A stretch of DNA of 64,000 nucleotides from positions 62,001-126,000 of the forward strand of contig NZ_MIKC01000041.1 in assembly GCF_001730315.1 (NCBI RefSeq), written 5' to 3'. A program made the translations under genes and the position numbers. Under the pieces are notes generated by a model that was not told the DNA's origin, ran no database searches, and saw only the letters and a list, made by a program, of their open reading frames with translations. This DNA is from Enterococcus ureilyticus (GTDB lineage Bacteria > Bacillota > Bacilli > Lactobacillales > Enterococcaceae). This document shows positions 15,524 through 24,470 of this stretch, one piece after another. The first letter of the stretch is position 1, and every line of letters starts with the position of its first letter.

Positions 15524-16829
15524 GTTGTTTCACCTTTCTGATCTGTAAAATATTATCAAGTAATGGTACCATGACTGCTGCGACAAAACCAGTAGAAAAT
15601 CCGTTATTATAAAGATTTAGTCCACCATGAAGATAGCTGACATTTGTGACCAATGACATATGTAAAAATCCTGCAATTAGGCCAAAAGTAATACCATAAT
15701 ACCCAGCAATCGGAGCTAAGCTAGTCCCGAAAATGCCAGCAATTACGACGGTTGTTTGGCTAACTTCAAAGACCGAAGACCACAAAGCTGTTAAATAGAC
15801 GCTGATTAGTAGCGGTAGACTGTTAAAAAGATGATTCCCAAAGGCACTGAACCCAACAGCAGACAAAATTGCCCCCACAATTGGACCATTAAGAGTAGTT
15901 TTACTAACTTGAGTGTAGCCAACAAGTAATAATCCCATTAGAGCCATATTCATCATAGTAGCACCAACACCTGCTATCGAAATGAAATCAGTAATTAATT
16001 TTCCAGACGTTTTACTGATCTCTTTTAATCCATTCAGTGAACGATGATTAACAAAAAAACCAACTAAAAACATCAGAATAAATAAAAATATCAGAAAGAA
16101 AAGAAGCCTAATATGATACGCAGTAGAAACCAAATTTTTCCCTTCGATTTTCCAGCCAAACATCCTGAGGATTCCAGTGAACATCATTGCAATAAGCCCC
16201 GAAGTAAAGCCAACATTATACAAAGAAAAACCTTGATGAAATGTTAGAATATGAGAAGCTAAAGGAGGTAAAATCAAGCCGATAAAAATTCCTACTAAGT
16301 AACCTAATGGAATCGAATAGATTAAAGGTAACGAAATACCGAATGTAAGATAGCTAATAATAGGGGATAAGGCACTGCCAAATAAGCTAACGACGATAAA
16401 CTGTGAAAAAGGTTTTTTCACAATTTTTGCATAAAATAGTCCGCCAATAATGATCGGAATCGAATTATATAAATTTTTTCCAAAAAAAGAACACCCAGAA
16501 ACAGTAAATAATGCTGCAATCATAGGCCCGTTGATTGGTATTTTTTCTTTTTTAGCTAGTAAAACGCTGATCAAAGTAAGCAAACCGCTGTTGACAAAAG
16601 CACTGCCAAAGGTTCCAAGTTCAATATAATCAGTCAACAAGTTACTAGGTGAGGTCAAAATACGTGACATTCCTGACCATAAGATCCCTTGTGGTTCACT
16701 GAACAATCCAATAACAATTAAAATGAAACAATAGCCTATCAGAAAATAATAGCTAAAATTTTTTTCTTTCAAGTTTGACTGTTTTTTATCTGTATGTAAA
16801 AAAAGTGTCTGGCTATCATTTTTAGCCAT
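15501..16829 (-). CDS. DUF1576 polytopic membrane protein
   Basis: A 442-residue membrane protein with about twelve hydrophobic segments. It contains a clear internal duplication. GPMIAALFTVSGCSFFGKNLYNSIP in the first half matches GPIVGAILSAVGFSAFGNHLFNSLP in the second. FHQGFSLYNVGFTSGLIAMM likewise matches LHGGLNLYNNGFSTGFVAAV. The repeat suggests an inverted or tandem two-domain transporter fold. No substrate is known. It forms an operon with the small gene downstream and is divergent from a TetR regulator, which probably controls it. Confidence 0.82.
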   Translation of the reverse strand: MAKNDSQTLFLHTDKKQSNLKEKNFSYYFLIGYCFILIVIGLFSEPQGILWSGMSRILTSPSNLLTDYIELGTFGSAFVNSGLLTLISVLLAKKEKIPINGPMIAALFTVSGCSFFGKNLYNSIPIIIGGLFYAKIVKKPFSQFIVVSLFGSALSPIISYLTFGISLPLIYSIPLGYLVGIFIGLILPPLASHILTFHQGFSLYNVGFTSGLIAMMFTGILRMFGWKIEGKNLVSTAYHIRLLFFLIFLFILMFLVGFFVNHRSLNGLKEISKTSGKLITDFISIAGVGATMMNMALMGLLLVGYTQVSKTTLNGPIVGAILSAVGFSAFGNHLFNSLPLLISVYLTALWSSVFEVSQTTVVIAGIFGTSLAPIAGYYGITFGLIAGFLHMSLVTNVSYLHGGLNLYNNGFSTGFVAAVMVPLLDNILQIRKVKQHARKRQG

Positions 16830-16861
16830 AAAAAAATACCCCCGTTATCTATCATTAACTT

Positions 16862-16891
16862 AACTATAGCCTTTATAGCGTTCATTGGTCA
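16862..16891 (-). promoter_or_regulatory. Promoter of the DUF1576 operon
   Basis: On the minus strand TTGACC (16886-16891), an 18-base spacer and TATAGT (16862-16867), about 33 bases before the start codon. Confidence 0.6.
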
Positions 16892-16984
16892 ATGATATTT
16901 CAACAAAGTTTTCAAAATTATCAGCTTTTTTCAAGATAGTGGTAATTATTGAAAAAATAAGGCGTTAAAAGAGTGTAAAATGAG

Positions 16985-17017
16985 TACTAGTAACCAGTAA
17001 AATGGATAAAGGTAACC
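16985..17017. promoter_or_regulatory. Possible TetR operator: repeated GTAACC
   Basis: The octamer palindrome TACTAGTA (16985-16992) runs into GTAACC (16990-16995), and a second GTAACC lies exactly 22 bases later (17012-17017), about two helical turns. They sit just before the tetR start in the divergent intergenic region. Function as an operator is a guess from position. Confidence 0.35.
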
Positions 17018-17035
17018 GATAAAGGAGTGATTTTT

Positions 17036-17581
17036 TTGGTTAGAAAAAAAGTATACAAAAAACAACATATTTTAGCAGCTGCTCAAGAGCTATTGATTGA
17101 ACACGGATTTTCAGCAATCACTGCGCGAAATGTAGCTGAGTATATGGGAATTTCAACTCAACCTATTTATCTTGAATTCAAAAGTATGGAAGAATTAAAA
17201 TTGACATTGTTAAAAACAACTCATAAACATTTGGAAGCCAAATTCTTATCTAAGACGCAAACAGCAAATCAGATTGTTGATTTCGGATTAAATTATATCG
17301 ATTTAGCAACTTCAAACAGCAAATTGTACATATCTTTATATATAGATCAACATTCGTACGGTCAAGAGTTACGTGAATTATCATTTTTAGCGTTTCAAAA
17401 AACACTTCAAAAAGAAGAGAGATACGCAACCGCTACCAAAGAGCAACTTGAGCAGCTGCATTTAGATTTATGGATTGTTGTCACCGGAATAGCCTCGTTA
17501 AGTCTTTCTGGAATAGTAGACAGAACACCAGAGCAACTAAAGGTGATTTTTGAAACAATTGAACAAAATTGTACTATTTAA
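17036..17581 (+). CDS. TetR/AcrR family transcriptional regulator
   Basis: A 181-residue regulator. The N-terminal HTH reads ILAAAQELLIEHGFSAITARNVAEYMGISTQPIYLEFKSMEEL, typical TetR; the remaining helices form a ligand-binding domain without recognisable specificity. TTG 17036 is chosen, eight bases after AAAGGAG; an in-frame GTG at 17027 overlaps that site. It is divergent from DUF1576 and is the obvious candidate for its control and for autoregulation. A terminator follows. Confidence 0.85.
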   Translation: MVRKKVYKKQHILAAAQELLIEHGFSAITARNVAEYMGISTQPIYLEFKSMEELKLTLLKTTHKHLEAKFLSKTQTANQIVDFGLNYIDLATSNSKLYISLYIDQHSYGQELRELSFLAFQKTLQKEERYATATKEQLEQLHLDLWIVVTGIASLSLSGIVDRTPEQLKVIFETIEQNCTI

Positions 17582-17583
17582 CT

Positions 17584-17637
17584 AAAACAGTTGAACTAGA
17601 TTGCCTTTTGGTTGATTTAGCTCAACTGTTTTTATAT
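17584..17637 (+). terminator. Terminator after tetR
   Basis: AAAACAGTTGA (17584-17594) pairs with TCAACTGTTTT (17622-17632), followed by TTTATATTTTT. Confidence 0.8.
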
Positions 17638-17796
17638 TTTTATATAAAGACGATCGCAGTATAACTAGCATCTATTTACAGCGACCGAGAAGTTTCTATG
17701 CCAAAAGTATTAAATGAATGTCATGAATTCGACTGATTTATTTTGTTTGCTTTACTGCTAAAATAAGTTTATTAAATGAAACATGGAGGAAATAAT

Positions 17797-18168
17797 GTGA
17801 AAACAATCAAAGCATTCGTTCTACTTATTCTACTTGGAGGAGCTGCTCTTTTCGGAGCAACAGTATATACAAATAATCAATCAGATGAGCTTTCTGGAAC
17901 AATTGATCAGCTGAACCCACTTGTTAGCAAAGGGGAGGTATATGTTAAAACCAAAAAGGCAGATCAAATTATTGAACATGGCATTACGATCTATACACAA
18001 GAAGCTGTAAACAAGGATGGGAAAAAAAGAGAGATCACCTTTAAAGCAGATCATGAATTAATCACCGACCGTTACCTGAAAATATACAATAAAGGTGCGC
18101 ACGTAGAGACGTACGAAGAGGTTTCTAGAGAAGCAGTTCCAGAGAAAGCATTGCAACTGATAGATTAA
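17797..18168 (+). CDS. YxeA family (DUF1093) secreted protein
   Basis: A 123-residue protein with an uncleaved signal anchor or signal peptide (TIKAFVLLILLGGAALFGATVY). The extracellular domain carries the YxeA/DUF1093 features: YVKT near residue 45, then RYLKIYNKGAHVETYEEVSREAVPEKAL at the end. GTG 17797 is chosen, seven bases after GGAGGA; an upstream ATG would overlap that site. Function is unknown. It is monocistronic with a strong terminator. Confidence 0.8.
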   Translation: MKTIKAFVLLILLGGAALFGATVYTNNQSDELSGTIDQLNPLVSKGEVYVKTKKADQIIEHGITIYTQEAVNKDGKKREITFKADHELITDRYLKIYNKGAHVETYEEVSREAVPEKALQLID

Positions 18169-18174
18169 ATAATA

Positions 18175-18228
18175 AAAAGACTGCATATATAATCCGACAA
18201 ATGTCTCGATTATATATGCAGTCTTTTC
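18175..18228. terminator. Bidirectional terminator
   Basis: Perfect 20-base arms AAAAGACTGCATATATAATC and GATTATATATGCAGTCTTTT between the convergent yxeA-like gene and the small gene at 18243. Confidence 0.9.
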
Positions 18229-18242
18229 TGTAATCAATTTGT

Positions 18243-18458
18243 TCAAATAGCCTGAGGTATAAAGTCAATTGTACATAAATCATTATAATGAAAATGAATC
18301 GTTGCCTTAATACGGCCATCTTCAATTAATTTTTGTGCAGTGTCTTTTACGTCTTCTTGGTCAAATTGCTGAAAATTGATTACCTTTGCTACGAAATGAG
18401 GAGCTTTCCGACTGGAAGCCTCAAGGATGAGCGTTTCTACTCGTGGATTGAACGTCAT
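18243..18458 (-). CDS. Small hypothetical protein
   Basis: A 71-residue protein, MTFNPRVETLILEASSRKAPHF at the start, with no family I recognise. A good GAGGTG lies before the ATG and a strong terminator follows the stop, which supports it being a real gene. Predicted to be a small soluble alpha/beta protein. Confidence 0.65.
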   Translation of the reverse strand: MTFNPRVETLILEASSRKAPHFVAKVINFQQFDQEDVKDTAQKLIEDGRIKATIHFHYNDLCTIDFIPQAI

Positions 18459-18562
18459 TAGCTTTCACCTCTTTTGTTAACAGTAACACTTTATTCGTAA
18501 ATTGGATAGTCATTTCACTGTAGTATGAGGATATGGAAAGAAATAGTTTCACAATCTCTTTG

Positions 18563-19069
18563 CTAATCGTTTGTTCTATAAGATGAAAAAGCATTATGAT
18601 TTTTTAACACAGTTAGCTTTTTATGAGAAGAATCAGTTAGTTTTTGTAGTTCGTAGATATTCTTTTGCTCAAAATGATGATTCCAAATAAACATCTTTAT
18701 TAATAAATGGGGAGAAGGTTGGTAATGCGCTTTTTCTTGCTTTGTGATTTGTTTGATATAGCGACTAACGATTCGATACACTCGAGTAGAATAGGGAGGT
18801 AGCAATAAAAAAATAGTATCAGCAGAATCTATTGCAGCCTTGATCCAGTCTTTCGTAGTAGTACCTTCGATAATCCAACGATCATTTGTTAAAATTACTT
18901 GTAATTTTTTTGAGGATTCTTCTTCAGAATATGGTTTATCTCCTGAGGGGTGTCGATTCCAAATTAAATTGTCTAGTTCATAATAAGGAACAGCAATTTT
19001 AGCAGACAATTGCTTGGCAAATGTCGTTTTTCCACTACCAACAGGACCTACAATCATTATTTTATTCAA
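18563..19069 (-). CDS. P-loop kinase, topology modulation (FlaR)-like
   Basis: A 168-residue P-loop NTPase. Walker A is GPVGSGKTTFAKQLS at the N-terminus; YYELDNLIWNRHPSG and WIIEGTTTKDW are typical of adenylate-kinase-like proteins often annotated as DNA topology modulation protein. TTG 19069 (reading L-N-K-I-M) is chosen because GGAGG lies seven bases upstream; the longer ATG start has no site. The substrate is unknown. Confidence 0.75.
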   Translation of the reverse strand: MNKIMIVGPVGSGKTTFAKQLSAKIAVPYYELDNLIWNRHPSGDKPYSEEESSKKLQVILTNDRWIIEGTTTKDWIKAAIDSADTIFLLLPPYSTRVYRIVSRYIKQITKQEKAHYQPSPHLLIKMFIWNHHFEQKNIYELQKLTDSSHKKLTVLKNHNAFSSYRTND

Positions 19070-19088
19070 TTTAAACCTCCATGAAGAA

Positions 19089-19121
19089 AAAAAGAATGGC
19101 AACGAAGCACCATTCTTTTAA
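19089..19121 (-). terminator. Terminator after the cyclophilin gene
   Basis: AAAAGAATGG/CCATTCTTTT around a ten-base loop; on the minus strand it ends in a T-run directly after the cyclophilin gene and before the kinase ribosome binding site. Confidence 0.8.
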
Positions 19122-19125
19122 CGAT

Positions 19126-19890
19126 TTACTTTTTTGCTTCCTGTAAAATGTTGATTTTTTCAATTTTAATATCTTTAACTGGAACGCTCTTTTCAGAACC
19201 AGATTCATTCATTTTTGTTTCAGTATCACTGATTTTGTTCACAATATCCATCCCTTTGATGACTTGTCCAAACACGGAGTAGTTAAAATCTAGGGCTGGT
19301 GTTCCACCATTTTTATATGCTTCGATAATTTTTTCAGGATACTCGTCTTTAAGCAGACCATCTGATTTATTCTCCTCATTTTGAACAATATAGAATTGAC
19401 TTCCTTGTGTTTTATCCGTTACAGGACCGCCAGTTCTTGCCATTGCTAAAGCACCATTTAAGTGGTAAAGATTTGGTGAAATTTCTGGAGCAAATTCTTC
19501 ATTCCAAATGCTCTCGCCACCAGTTCCATCACCTTTTGGATCACCACTTTGAATCATAAAGTCTTTCACGATTCGATGGAATGTTACATTGTCGTAATAA
19601 CCATCTTTTGCATGTGTCATAAAGTTTTCAACTGCTTTTGGTGCATATTTTGGAAATAATTTGATTTCAATTGTTCCTTCAGTTGTGACCATTTCTACTA
19701 AATCTTCATCTTCACCGACAGTTTCTGACAACTGTGGTAAGTCTAATGCATTTAAATCGACCGATTCAGACGTCTTTGTTTCAGTAGCAGAAGAATCCGC
19801 TGATTTTTTCTCATTCTTAGGTCCGCAAGCTGCAAATAAGAGTAATGAAGTTACAAGCGCTGTAGCAGCAATGAATTTTTTTGTTTTCAT
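19126..19890 (-). CDS. Cyclophilin-type peptidyl-prolyl isomerase lipoprotein
   Basis: A 254-residue extracytoplasmic foldase. The signal peptide ends in lipobox LFAAC (Cys22), then a Ser/Lys linker, then a cyclophilin domain from about residue 55. The active-site region is FHRIVKDFMIQSGDPKGDGTGG, with the usual GALAMAR and SQFYIV strands. ATG 19890 follows AAAGGAAG at ten bases; an upstream in-frame ATG lacks a site and would spoil the signal peptide. It likely assists folding of secreted proteins at the membrane surface. Confidence 0.93.
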   Translation of the reverse strand: MKTKKFIAATALVTSLLLFAACGPKNEKKSADSSATETKTSESVDLNALDLPQLSETVGEDEDLVEMVTTEGTIEIKLFPKYAPKAVENFMTHAKDGYYDNVTFHRIVKDFMIQSGDPKGDGTGGESIWNEEFAPEISPNLYHLNGALAMARTGGPVTDKTQGSQFYIVQNEENKSDGLLKDEYPEKIIEAYKNGGTPALDFNYSVFGQVIKGMDIVNKISDTETKMNESGSEKSVPVKDIKIEKINILQEAKK

Positions 19891-20067
19891 AAGGTTAAGT
19901 CTTCCTTTCAAAAATAGGTACAATTCATAATAACAAATCCTTTATAGAACTGCTAGTCAAAACGGAAAATTTTTAAGATTTACAAAAGGTGTAGACCACT
20001 TTTTTTTATTCTGCTATAATGAAAATGGATACATTATAATCAATACAAATCTTAGGAGGCAGTAATA

Positions 20068-21162
20068 ATGGGAAAATTAGGTATTTCTATTTATCCAGAA
20101 CGTTCAACTTTTGAAAAGGACAAAGCATATCTCGATTTAGCACACAAGTATGGATTTAAACGTGTTTTTACAAGTTTACTTCAAATTACAGACGATAAAG
20201 AAAAGGTCTTGGCGGAGTTTAAAAAAGTTGTGGATTATGCTAATAGTCTAGGGATGGAAGTGATGGTGGACATTAATCCTGCCTTATTTGAACAATTAAA
20301 TATTTCTTATGATGATTTGTCATTCTTTGATGATATGGGCGCTTATGGCGTACGTCTAGATGTTGGCTTTACTGGTGCAGAAGAAGCCAAAATGACACGT
20401 AATCCATATGGAATCAAAATCGAAATCAATATGAGTACTGGCACTAGCTACGTCGATAATATTATGAGCTATTCACCAAACACGGATAACTTATTAGGCT
20501 CACATAACTTTTATCCGCATCGTTATTCTGGATTGGGATATGATCATTTTGTCTTCTGTTCTGAAAAATTCAGAAAATACAATTTAAATACAATGGCTTT
20601 CGTTAATTCACACGATGCTACATTTGGTCCTTGGCCAACTCAAGATGGATTATGCTCATTGGAAGATCATCGTGATTTAGAAATCGCGACACAAGTGAAA
20701 CACCTTGTTTTAACTGGTTTGATCGATGATATTTTGATTGGGAATGCGTATGCTTCAGAAGCCGAATTAAAAGCCATGGCGGATGCATTCAATGCAGAAT
20801 ATCCATCAATAAAAGTGGACGTTGCAACAGATATCACGGACGATGAAAAAGAAGTATTGTTTACTAGTCTGCATAGCTATCGTGGTGATCGTTCTGAATA
20901 TATTTTACGTTCTACGATGACACGTATTCACTTTAAAGACCGCGATTTCCCAGCTCATAATACAAAAGATATGACGAAAGGGGACGTATTAATCGATAAT
21001 GTTGATTATGGACAATATAAAGGCGAAACACAAATTGCCTTAAAGCCAATGAAAAATGATGGACGTGTAAACGTTGTGGGTCGTATTTCAGAAGATGAGC
21101 TATTTTTATTAGACTTTTTGAAACCATGGTCTAGTTTTAAATTGATCGAAAATAAAAAATAA
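20068..21162 (+). CDS. MupG family (DUF871) TIM-barrel protein, 6-phospho-N-acetylmuramidase type
   Basis: A 364-residue DUF871 protein: N-terminal TIM barrel (GISIYPERSTFEKDKAYLDLAHKYGFKRVFTSLLQ at the start, MVDINPALF, GVRLDVGF, HNFYPHRYSGL) and a C-terminal cyclophilin-like barrel. The S. aureus member MupG cleaves MurNAc-6P-GlcNAc during cell wall recycling, which suggests the same here. No murQ or PTS gene adjoins it, so the substrate is inferred from the family only. TTAGGAGG precedes the ATG. Confidence 0.85.
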   Translation: MGKLGISIYPERSTFEKDKAYLDLAHKYGFKRVFTSLLQITDDKEKVLAEFKKVVDYANSLGMEVMVDINPALFEQLNISYDDLSFFDDMGAYGVRLDVGFTGAEEAKMTRNPYGIKIEINMSTGTSYVDNIMSYSPNTDNLLGSHNFYPHRYSGLGYDHFVFCSEKFRKYNLNTMAFVNSHDATFGPWPTQDGLCSLEDHRDLEIATQVKHLVLTGLIDDILIGNAYASEAELKAMADAFNAEYPSIKVDVATDITDDEKEVLFTSLHSYRGDRSEYILRSTMTRIHFKDRDFPAHNTKDMTKGDVLIDNVDYGQYKGETQIALKPMKNDGRVNVVGRISEDELFLLDFLKPWSSFKLIENKK

Positions 21163-21168
21163 TAGTAG

Positions 21169-21221
21169 AAATGAGCACAAGCTGAAATGATCTTCATTTT
21201 AACTTAGGCTCATTTTTTTCT
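21169..21221 (+). terminator. Terminator after mupG
   Basis: AAATGAGC...AAG and CTT...GCTCATTT pair with an inner AAATGA/TTCATTT stem; eight T follow. Confidence 0.75.
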
Positions 21222-21294
21222 TTCTTAAGATTTTACCTAAAATCTACTTTACAACTCTTTTTTCGATAAAATGGAAAGAAACGAGGTGAAACAC

Positions 21295-21924
21295 ATGGAA
21301 AAAGAATTAAGCATTTTGCTAACCAAGCTTCAAGGGATTGCTCAAACTGGAAAAAGATATGGAAAAGATGTCTTTGATCAAGAACGTTACGAAGAACTGT
21401 CTCAAGTAACGAAACAGCTGATGGCATGTCTTTATCCAACTGTCACAAAGCGAGAAATAGAGATTTTAGTTGACCGAGATGAAGGATACGCAACACCAAA
21501 AGTTGATGTTCGAGCGGTTGTATTCAATCAAGAAGGAAAGCTATTATTAGTGAAGGAGAAGAGTGATCACTCTTGGGCATTACCCGGCGGCTGGGCCGAC
21601 ATTGGCTACTCACCTAAAGAAATTGCAGAAAAAGAAACGATGGAAGAAGCTGGAATCACTGTTAAAGCAAAACGCTTAATTGCAGTATTGGATAAAGCTA
21701 AACACCCCTATCCGCCAGCCTTAACATATGTTTATAAATTTTTTATTCGCTGTGAACCTCTTGCGGGCACTATTCAAACAGGAATCGAAACAAGTGATGT
21801 TGGCTATTTTTCACTTTCAGAAATTTACACCCTTTCTTTATCAAAAGAGCGTACGATTATGGAGAATTATCAGATGATTTTTGCTGATTATCTAAAAGAA
21901 AAGAATGAAATAGTTTGTGATTAA
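21295..21924 (+). CDS. Nudix hydrolase with N-terminal helical domain
   Basis: A 209-residue protein: an N-terminal helical extension of about 60 residues (LLTKLQGIAQTGKRYGKDVFDQERYEEL) typical of Nudix_N_2 proteins, then a Nudix domain with GGWADIGYSPKEIAEKETMEEAGI as its metal site. Such proteins are usually called ADP-ribose pyrophosphatases, without strong evidence for the substrate. ATG 21295 follows GAGGTG; an in-frame ATG 24 bases upstream lies before that site. Confidence 0.85.
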   Translation: MEKELSILLTKLQGIAQTGKRYGKDVFDQERYEELSQVTKQLMACLYPTVTKREIEILVDRDEGYATPKVDVRAVVFNQEGKLLLVKEKSDHSWALPGGWADIGYSPKEIAEKETMEEAGITVKAKRLIAVLDKAKHPYPPALTYVYKFFIRCEPLAGTIQTGIETSDVGYFSLSEIYTLSLSKERTIMENYQMIFADYLKEKNEIVCD

Positions 21925-22045
21925 TATTGCGAAAACTCCTATAAAACATTATACTATTAAAGATTTGAAAAAAAATCTGCATCATTTGTCAGTGAAATTG
22001 ATACGAAATAAACGACATAGATGCTTTTTAACAAGGAGTAATTGG

Positions 22046-22978
22046 ATGAATCGTGTAGTAAAAATCTTAATCGCTTTGGTGGTACTGATCGTTATCGTTT
22101 TGTTAGGAGCAGGAATGTACTTCTATAATTATGCAGTAGTTCCCTCACAAAAAGATTTTCTGGCTGGAGATACACCAGGAACAGATGTTGAAACGAAAAA
22201 GCCAGAAGAAAAATGGTTTCAAGATGAACATAATCGTTCTTATTGGGATTTGACCTCTAAAGACGGCTTAAAACTGAAAGCTATCTATCTACCTGCTGAA
22301 GCAAAAACTGATAAAAATGTTATTATGGCACATGGCTATATGGGGAGTGCTGAAACAATGGCAAGTTTTGCAAAAATGTATCACGACTGGGGTTATAACG
22401 TGTTAGTGCCAGATGCTCGTGGGCATGGTGAGAGTGAAGGAGATTATATTGGCTTTGGCTGGCCTGAAAGAAAAGATTATCTTCAGTGGATCGATAAAGT
22501 TATAACTGAAAATGGTAAAGAAGCCCAAATCACGTTATATGGCATTAGTATGGGGGGTGCTACCGTTATGATGACAAGTGGTGAAACGTTACCTAACAAT
22601 GTCAAAGCAATCGTCGAGGACTGTGGTTACTCAACGGTCAATAGCGAACTTGCTTATCAATTAAAAGATATGTTTAATTTACCTTCGTTCCCATTAGTGC
22701 CAGTTACAAGTATGATCACTAAAATTCGTGCAGGCTATTTCTTTGGTGAAGCCAGTTCTGTTGCACAATTGAAGAAAAATACGCTTCCGATGTTGTTTAT
22801 TCATGGTGATGCGGATAAGTTTGTTCCGTTTGAAATGCTGGATGACGTCTATAATGCTACAAATGGGCCAAAAGAGAAATATGTTGTTTCAGGTGCTGCA
22901 CATGCTAAAGCCTTTACAGTCGATCCTAAAACCTATCAAGAAACAGTTGCAGCCTTTTTAAAAAAATATGTAAATTGA
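22046..22978 (+). CDS. Membrane-anchored alpha/beta hydrolase
   Basis: A 310-residue protein with an N-terminal signal anchor (RVVKILIALVVLIVIVLLGAGMYFY) and an extracellular alpha/beta hydrolase domain. The oxyanion region is HGYMGSAETM, the nucleophile elbow GISMGG, the acid HGDADKFVPF and the His AAHAKAF. Relatives are Bem46/YfhR-type esterases. ATG 22046 is chosen because AAGGAG precedes it; the open frame upstream has no start with a site and would mask the membrane anchor. A hairpin follows the stop. Confidence 0.85.
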   Translation: MNRVVKILIALVVLIVIVLLGAGMYFYNYAVVPSQKDFLAGDTPGTDVETKKPEEKWFQDEHNRSYWDLTSKDGLKLKAIYLPAEAKTDKNVIMAHGYMGSAETMASFAKMYHDWGYNVLVPDARGHGESEGDYIGFGWPERKDYLQWIDKVITENGKEAQITLYGISMGGATVMMTSGETLPNNVKAIVEDCGYSTVNSELAYQLKDMFNLPSFPLVPVTSMITKIRAGYFFGEASSVAQLKKNTLPMLFIHGDADKFVPFEMLDDVYNATNGPKEKYVVSGAAHAKAFTVDPKTYQETVAAFLKKYVN

Positions 22979-23025
22979 CAATTATCGTCATTCAGTTGAA
23001 AAACTGGATGATGATCTTTTTTAAT
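22979..23025 (+). terminator. Terminator after the alpha/beta hydrolase
   Basis: GTCATTCAGT/ACTGGATGAT around TGAAAA with an ATC/GAT extension and a T-run. Confidence 0.75.
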
Positions 23026-23149
23026 GCAAAATTTTCCTTATTTTGCCTAAAACTTCATTCTAACAATCTATTCTTATTAATTTTATGATTTTACTATACA
23101 TAAGCTAGAATTCTTTGATATGATAATAAATAGAAATGAGGTAAAATAG

Positions 23150-24040
23150 ATGGAAGAACAAATCATTGACTACTTGCATTTTTTACAAATAGAACGAGGC
23201 CTTTCTCTTAATACTAGGAAGAGCTATGAACGAGACTTAAACAAATATTTGGCATTTTTGAAAAATCAAAAAATCGATACTTGGCAGCTAATTGATCGCT
23301 ATATAGTCATGGAATACTTACAACAGTTACATAATGAAGATAACTCATCAGCAACAATTATTCGCATGATTTCAAGTTTAAGAGGGTTTCATCAATTCTT
23401 AAGACAAGAACGAATCACCGACCATGACCCTATGCAACATATTGATTCTCCTAAAAAAGCGCAAAAACTTCCTAGTACACTTTCGGTCGAAGAAGTTACT
23501 TTATTGATTGAAACACCAGATACAACGAAACCTTTAGGGATAAGAAATCGGACGATCCTAGAAGTAATGTATGCAACAGGACTACGTGTCAGTGAATTAG
23601 TAGACTTGAAAATAGGTGATTTACACTTATCGATTGGCTTGTTGCAAACGATTGGTAAAGGAGACAAAGAACGCATCATTCCGTTAGGAGATTACGCAAT
23701 TCAATGGATCGAAAAATACATGGAAGAAGCACGACCTATTTTGATCAAAAAAAATCAAAATGAGACCCGCTTATTTGTGAATCATCATGGGAAACCATTA
23801 TCACGTCAAGGTGTTTGGAAAAATCTAAATCAAATTGTCCAAACTGCTGGAATCACTAAGAATATCACTCCTCACACACTCCGACATAGCTTTGCAACAC
23901 ATCTATTAGAAAACGGCGCCGATTTGAGAATCGTTCAGGAACTTTTAGGACATGCGGATATCTCGACGACACAAATTTATACTCATATTACGAAACAGCG
24001 AATGGCAGATGTTTATAAGCAACATTTCCCTAGAGCTTAA
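23150..24040 (+). CDS. xerD: Site-specific tyrosine recombinase XerD
   Basis: A 296-residue tyrosine recombinase. The SAM-like N-terminal domain (residues 1-85) precedes the catalytic domain with Arg in ATGLRVSEL, Lys in GKGDKERIIPL, HTLRHSFATH, the second His in LLGHADISTT and nucleophile Tyr in TQIYTH. Length and synteny with ribT-scpA-scpB identify it as the chromosome dimer resolution enzyme rather than a phage integrase. GAGGTAAAATAG precedes the ATG. Confidence 0.95.
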   Translation: MEEQIIDYLHFLQIERGLSLNTRKSYERDLNKYLAFLKNQKIDTWQLIDRYIVMEYLQQLHNEDNSSATIIRMISSLRGFHQFLRQERITDHDPMQHIDSPKKAQKLPSTLSVEEVTLLIETPDTTKPLGIRNRTILEVMYATGLRVSELVDLKIGDLHLSIGLLQTIGKGDKERIIPLGDYAIQWIEKYMEEARPILIKKNQNETRLFVNHHGKPLSRQGVWKNLNQIVQTAGITKNITPHTLRHSFATHLLENGADLRIVQELLGHADISTTQIYTHITKQRMADVYKQHFPRA

Positions 24041-24069
24041 TAATCAAAAAGCGAAAAGAAGGTGAGATC

Positions 24070-24432
24070 ATGTTAAATTATTATCGAAAAGAGCAACGAA
24101 AGATTGCGCTCGGCTTATTGAGCTTTCATCAAAAAATGACAGAATACCAGTCGCTTTTAAAAGAACTTGATATGTATGAATCAGAAGAGAATTTACATCT
24201 ACTTTTTTGGGTTCCGACCGGTGAACAAAATATTCAAGGAATCATTGGATTTGAAATAGAAACGTCTGAAGAGATGATAATACATGACATATCGATCAAT
24301 CCTTCTTTTAGAGGTGAAAAATTTGGATTTGATTTGCTGGACGAAGTGGTAAAATTATATCCTGAAACAAAAGTTTACGGGACTTTGGCCACATCTAATT
24401 ATTTATCTAAGTGGAAAGAACACAACACTTGA
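24070..24432 (+). CDS. ribT: RibT-like GNAT family protein
   Basis: A 120-residue GNAT-fold protein starting MLNYYRKEQRKIALGLLSF, which matches the opening of B. subtilis RibT. The acetyl-CoA loop is NPSFRGEKFGFDLLDEV. In Bacillus ribT ends the riboflavin operon just upstream of scpA; here it keeps the position next to scpA but the biosynthetic rib genes are absent. Its substrate is not known. AAGGTGAG precedes the ATG. Confidence 0.8.
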   Translation: MLNYYRKEQRKIALGLLSFHQKMTEYQSLLKELDMYESEENLHLLFWVPTGEQNIQGIIGFEIETSEEMIIHDISINPSFRGEKFGFDLLDEVVKLYPETKVYGTLATSNYLSKWKEHNT

Positions 24433-24470
24433 TTTTTATGGTAAACTAAAGAGCTGAAAAAGAAAGTTGG

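Noticed and set aside
23150-24040. Phage integrase marking a prophage or genomic island
   Set aside because: Length, motif set and the xerD-ribT-scpA-scpB order identify the housekeeping XerD; no phage genes or att-like direct repeats flank it.
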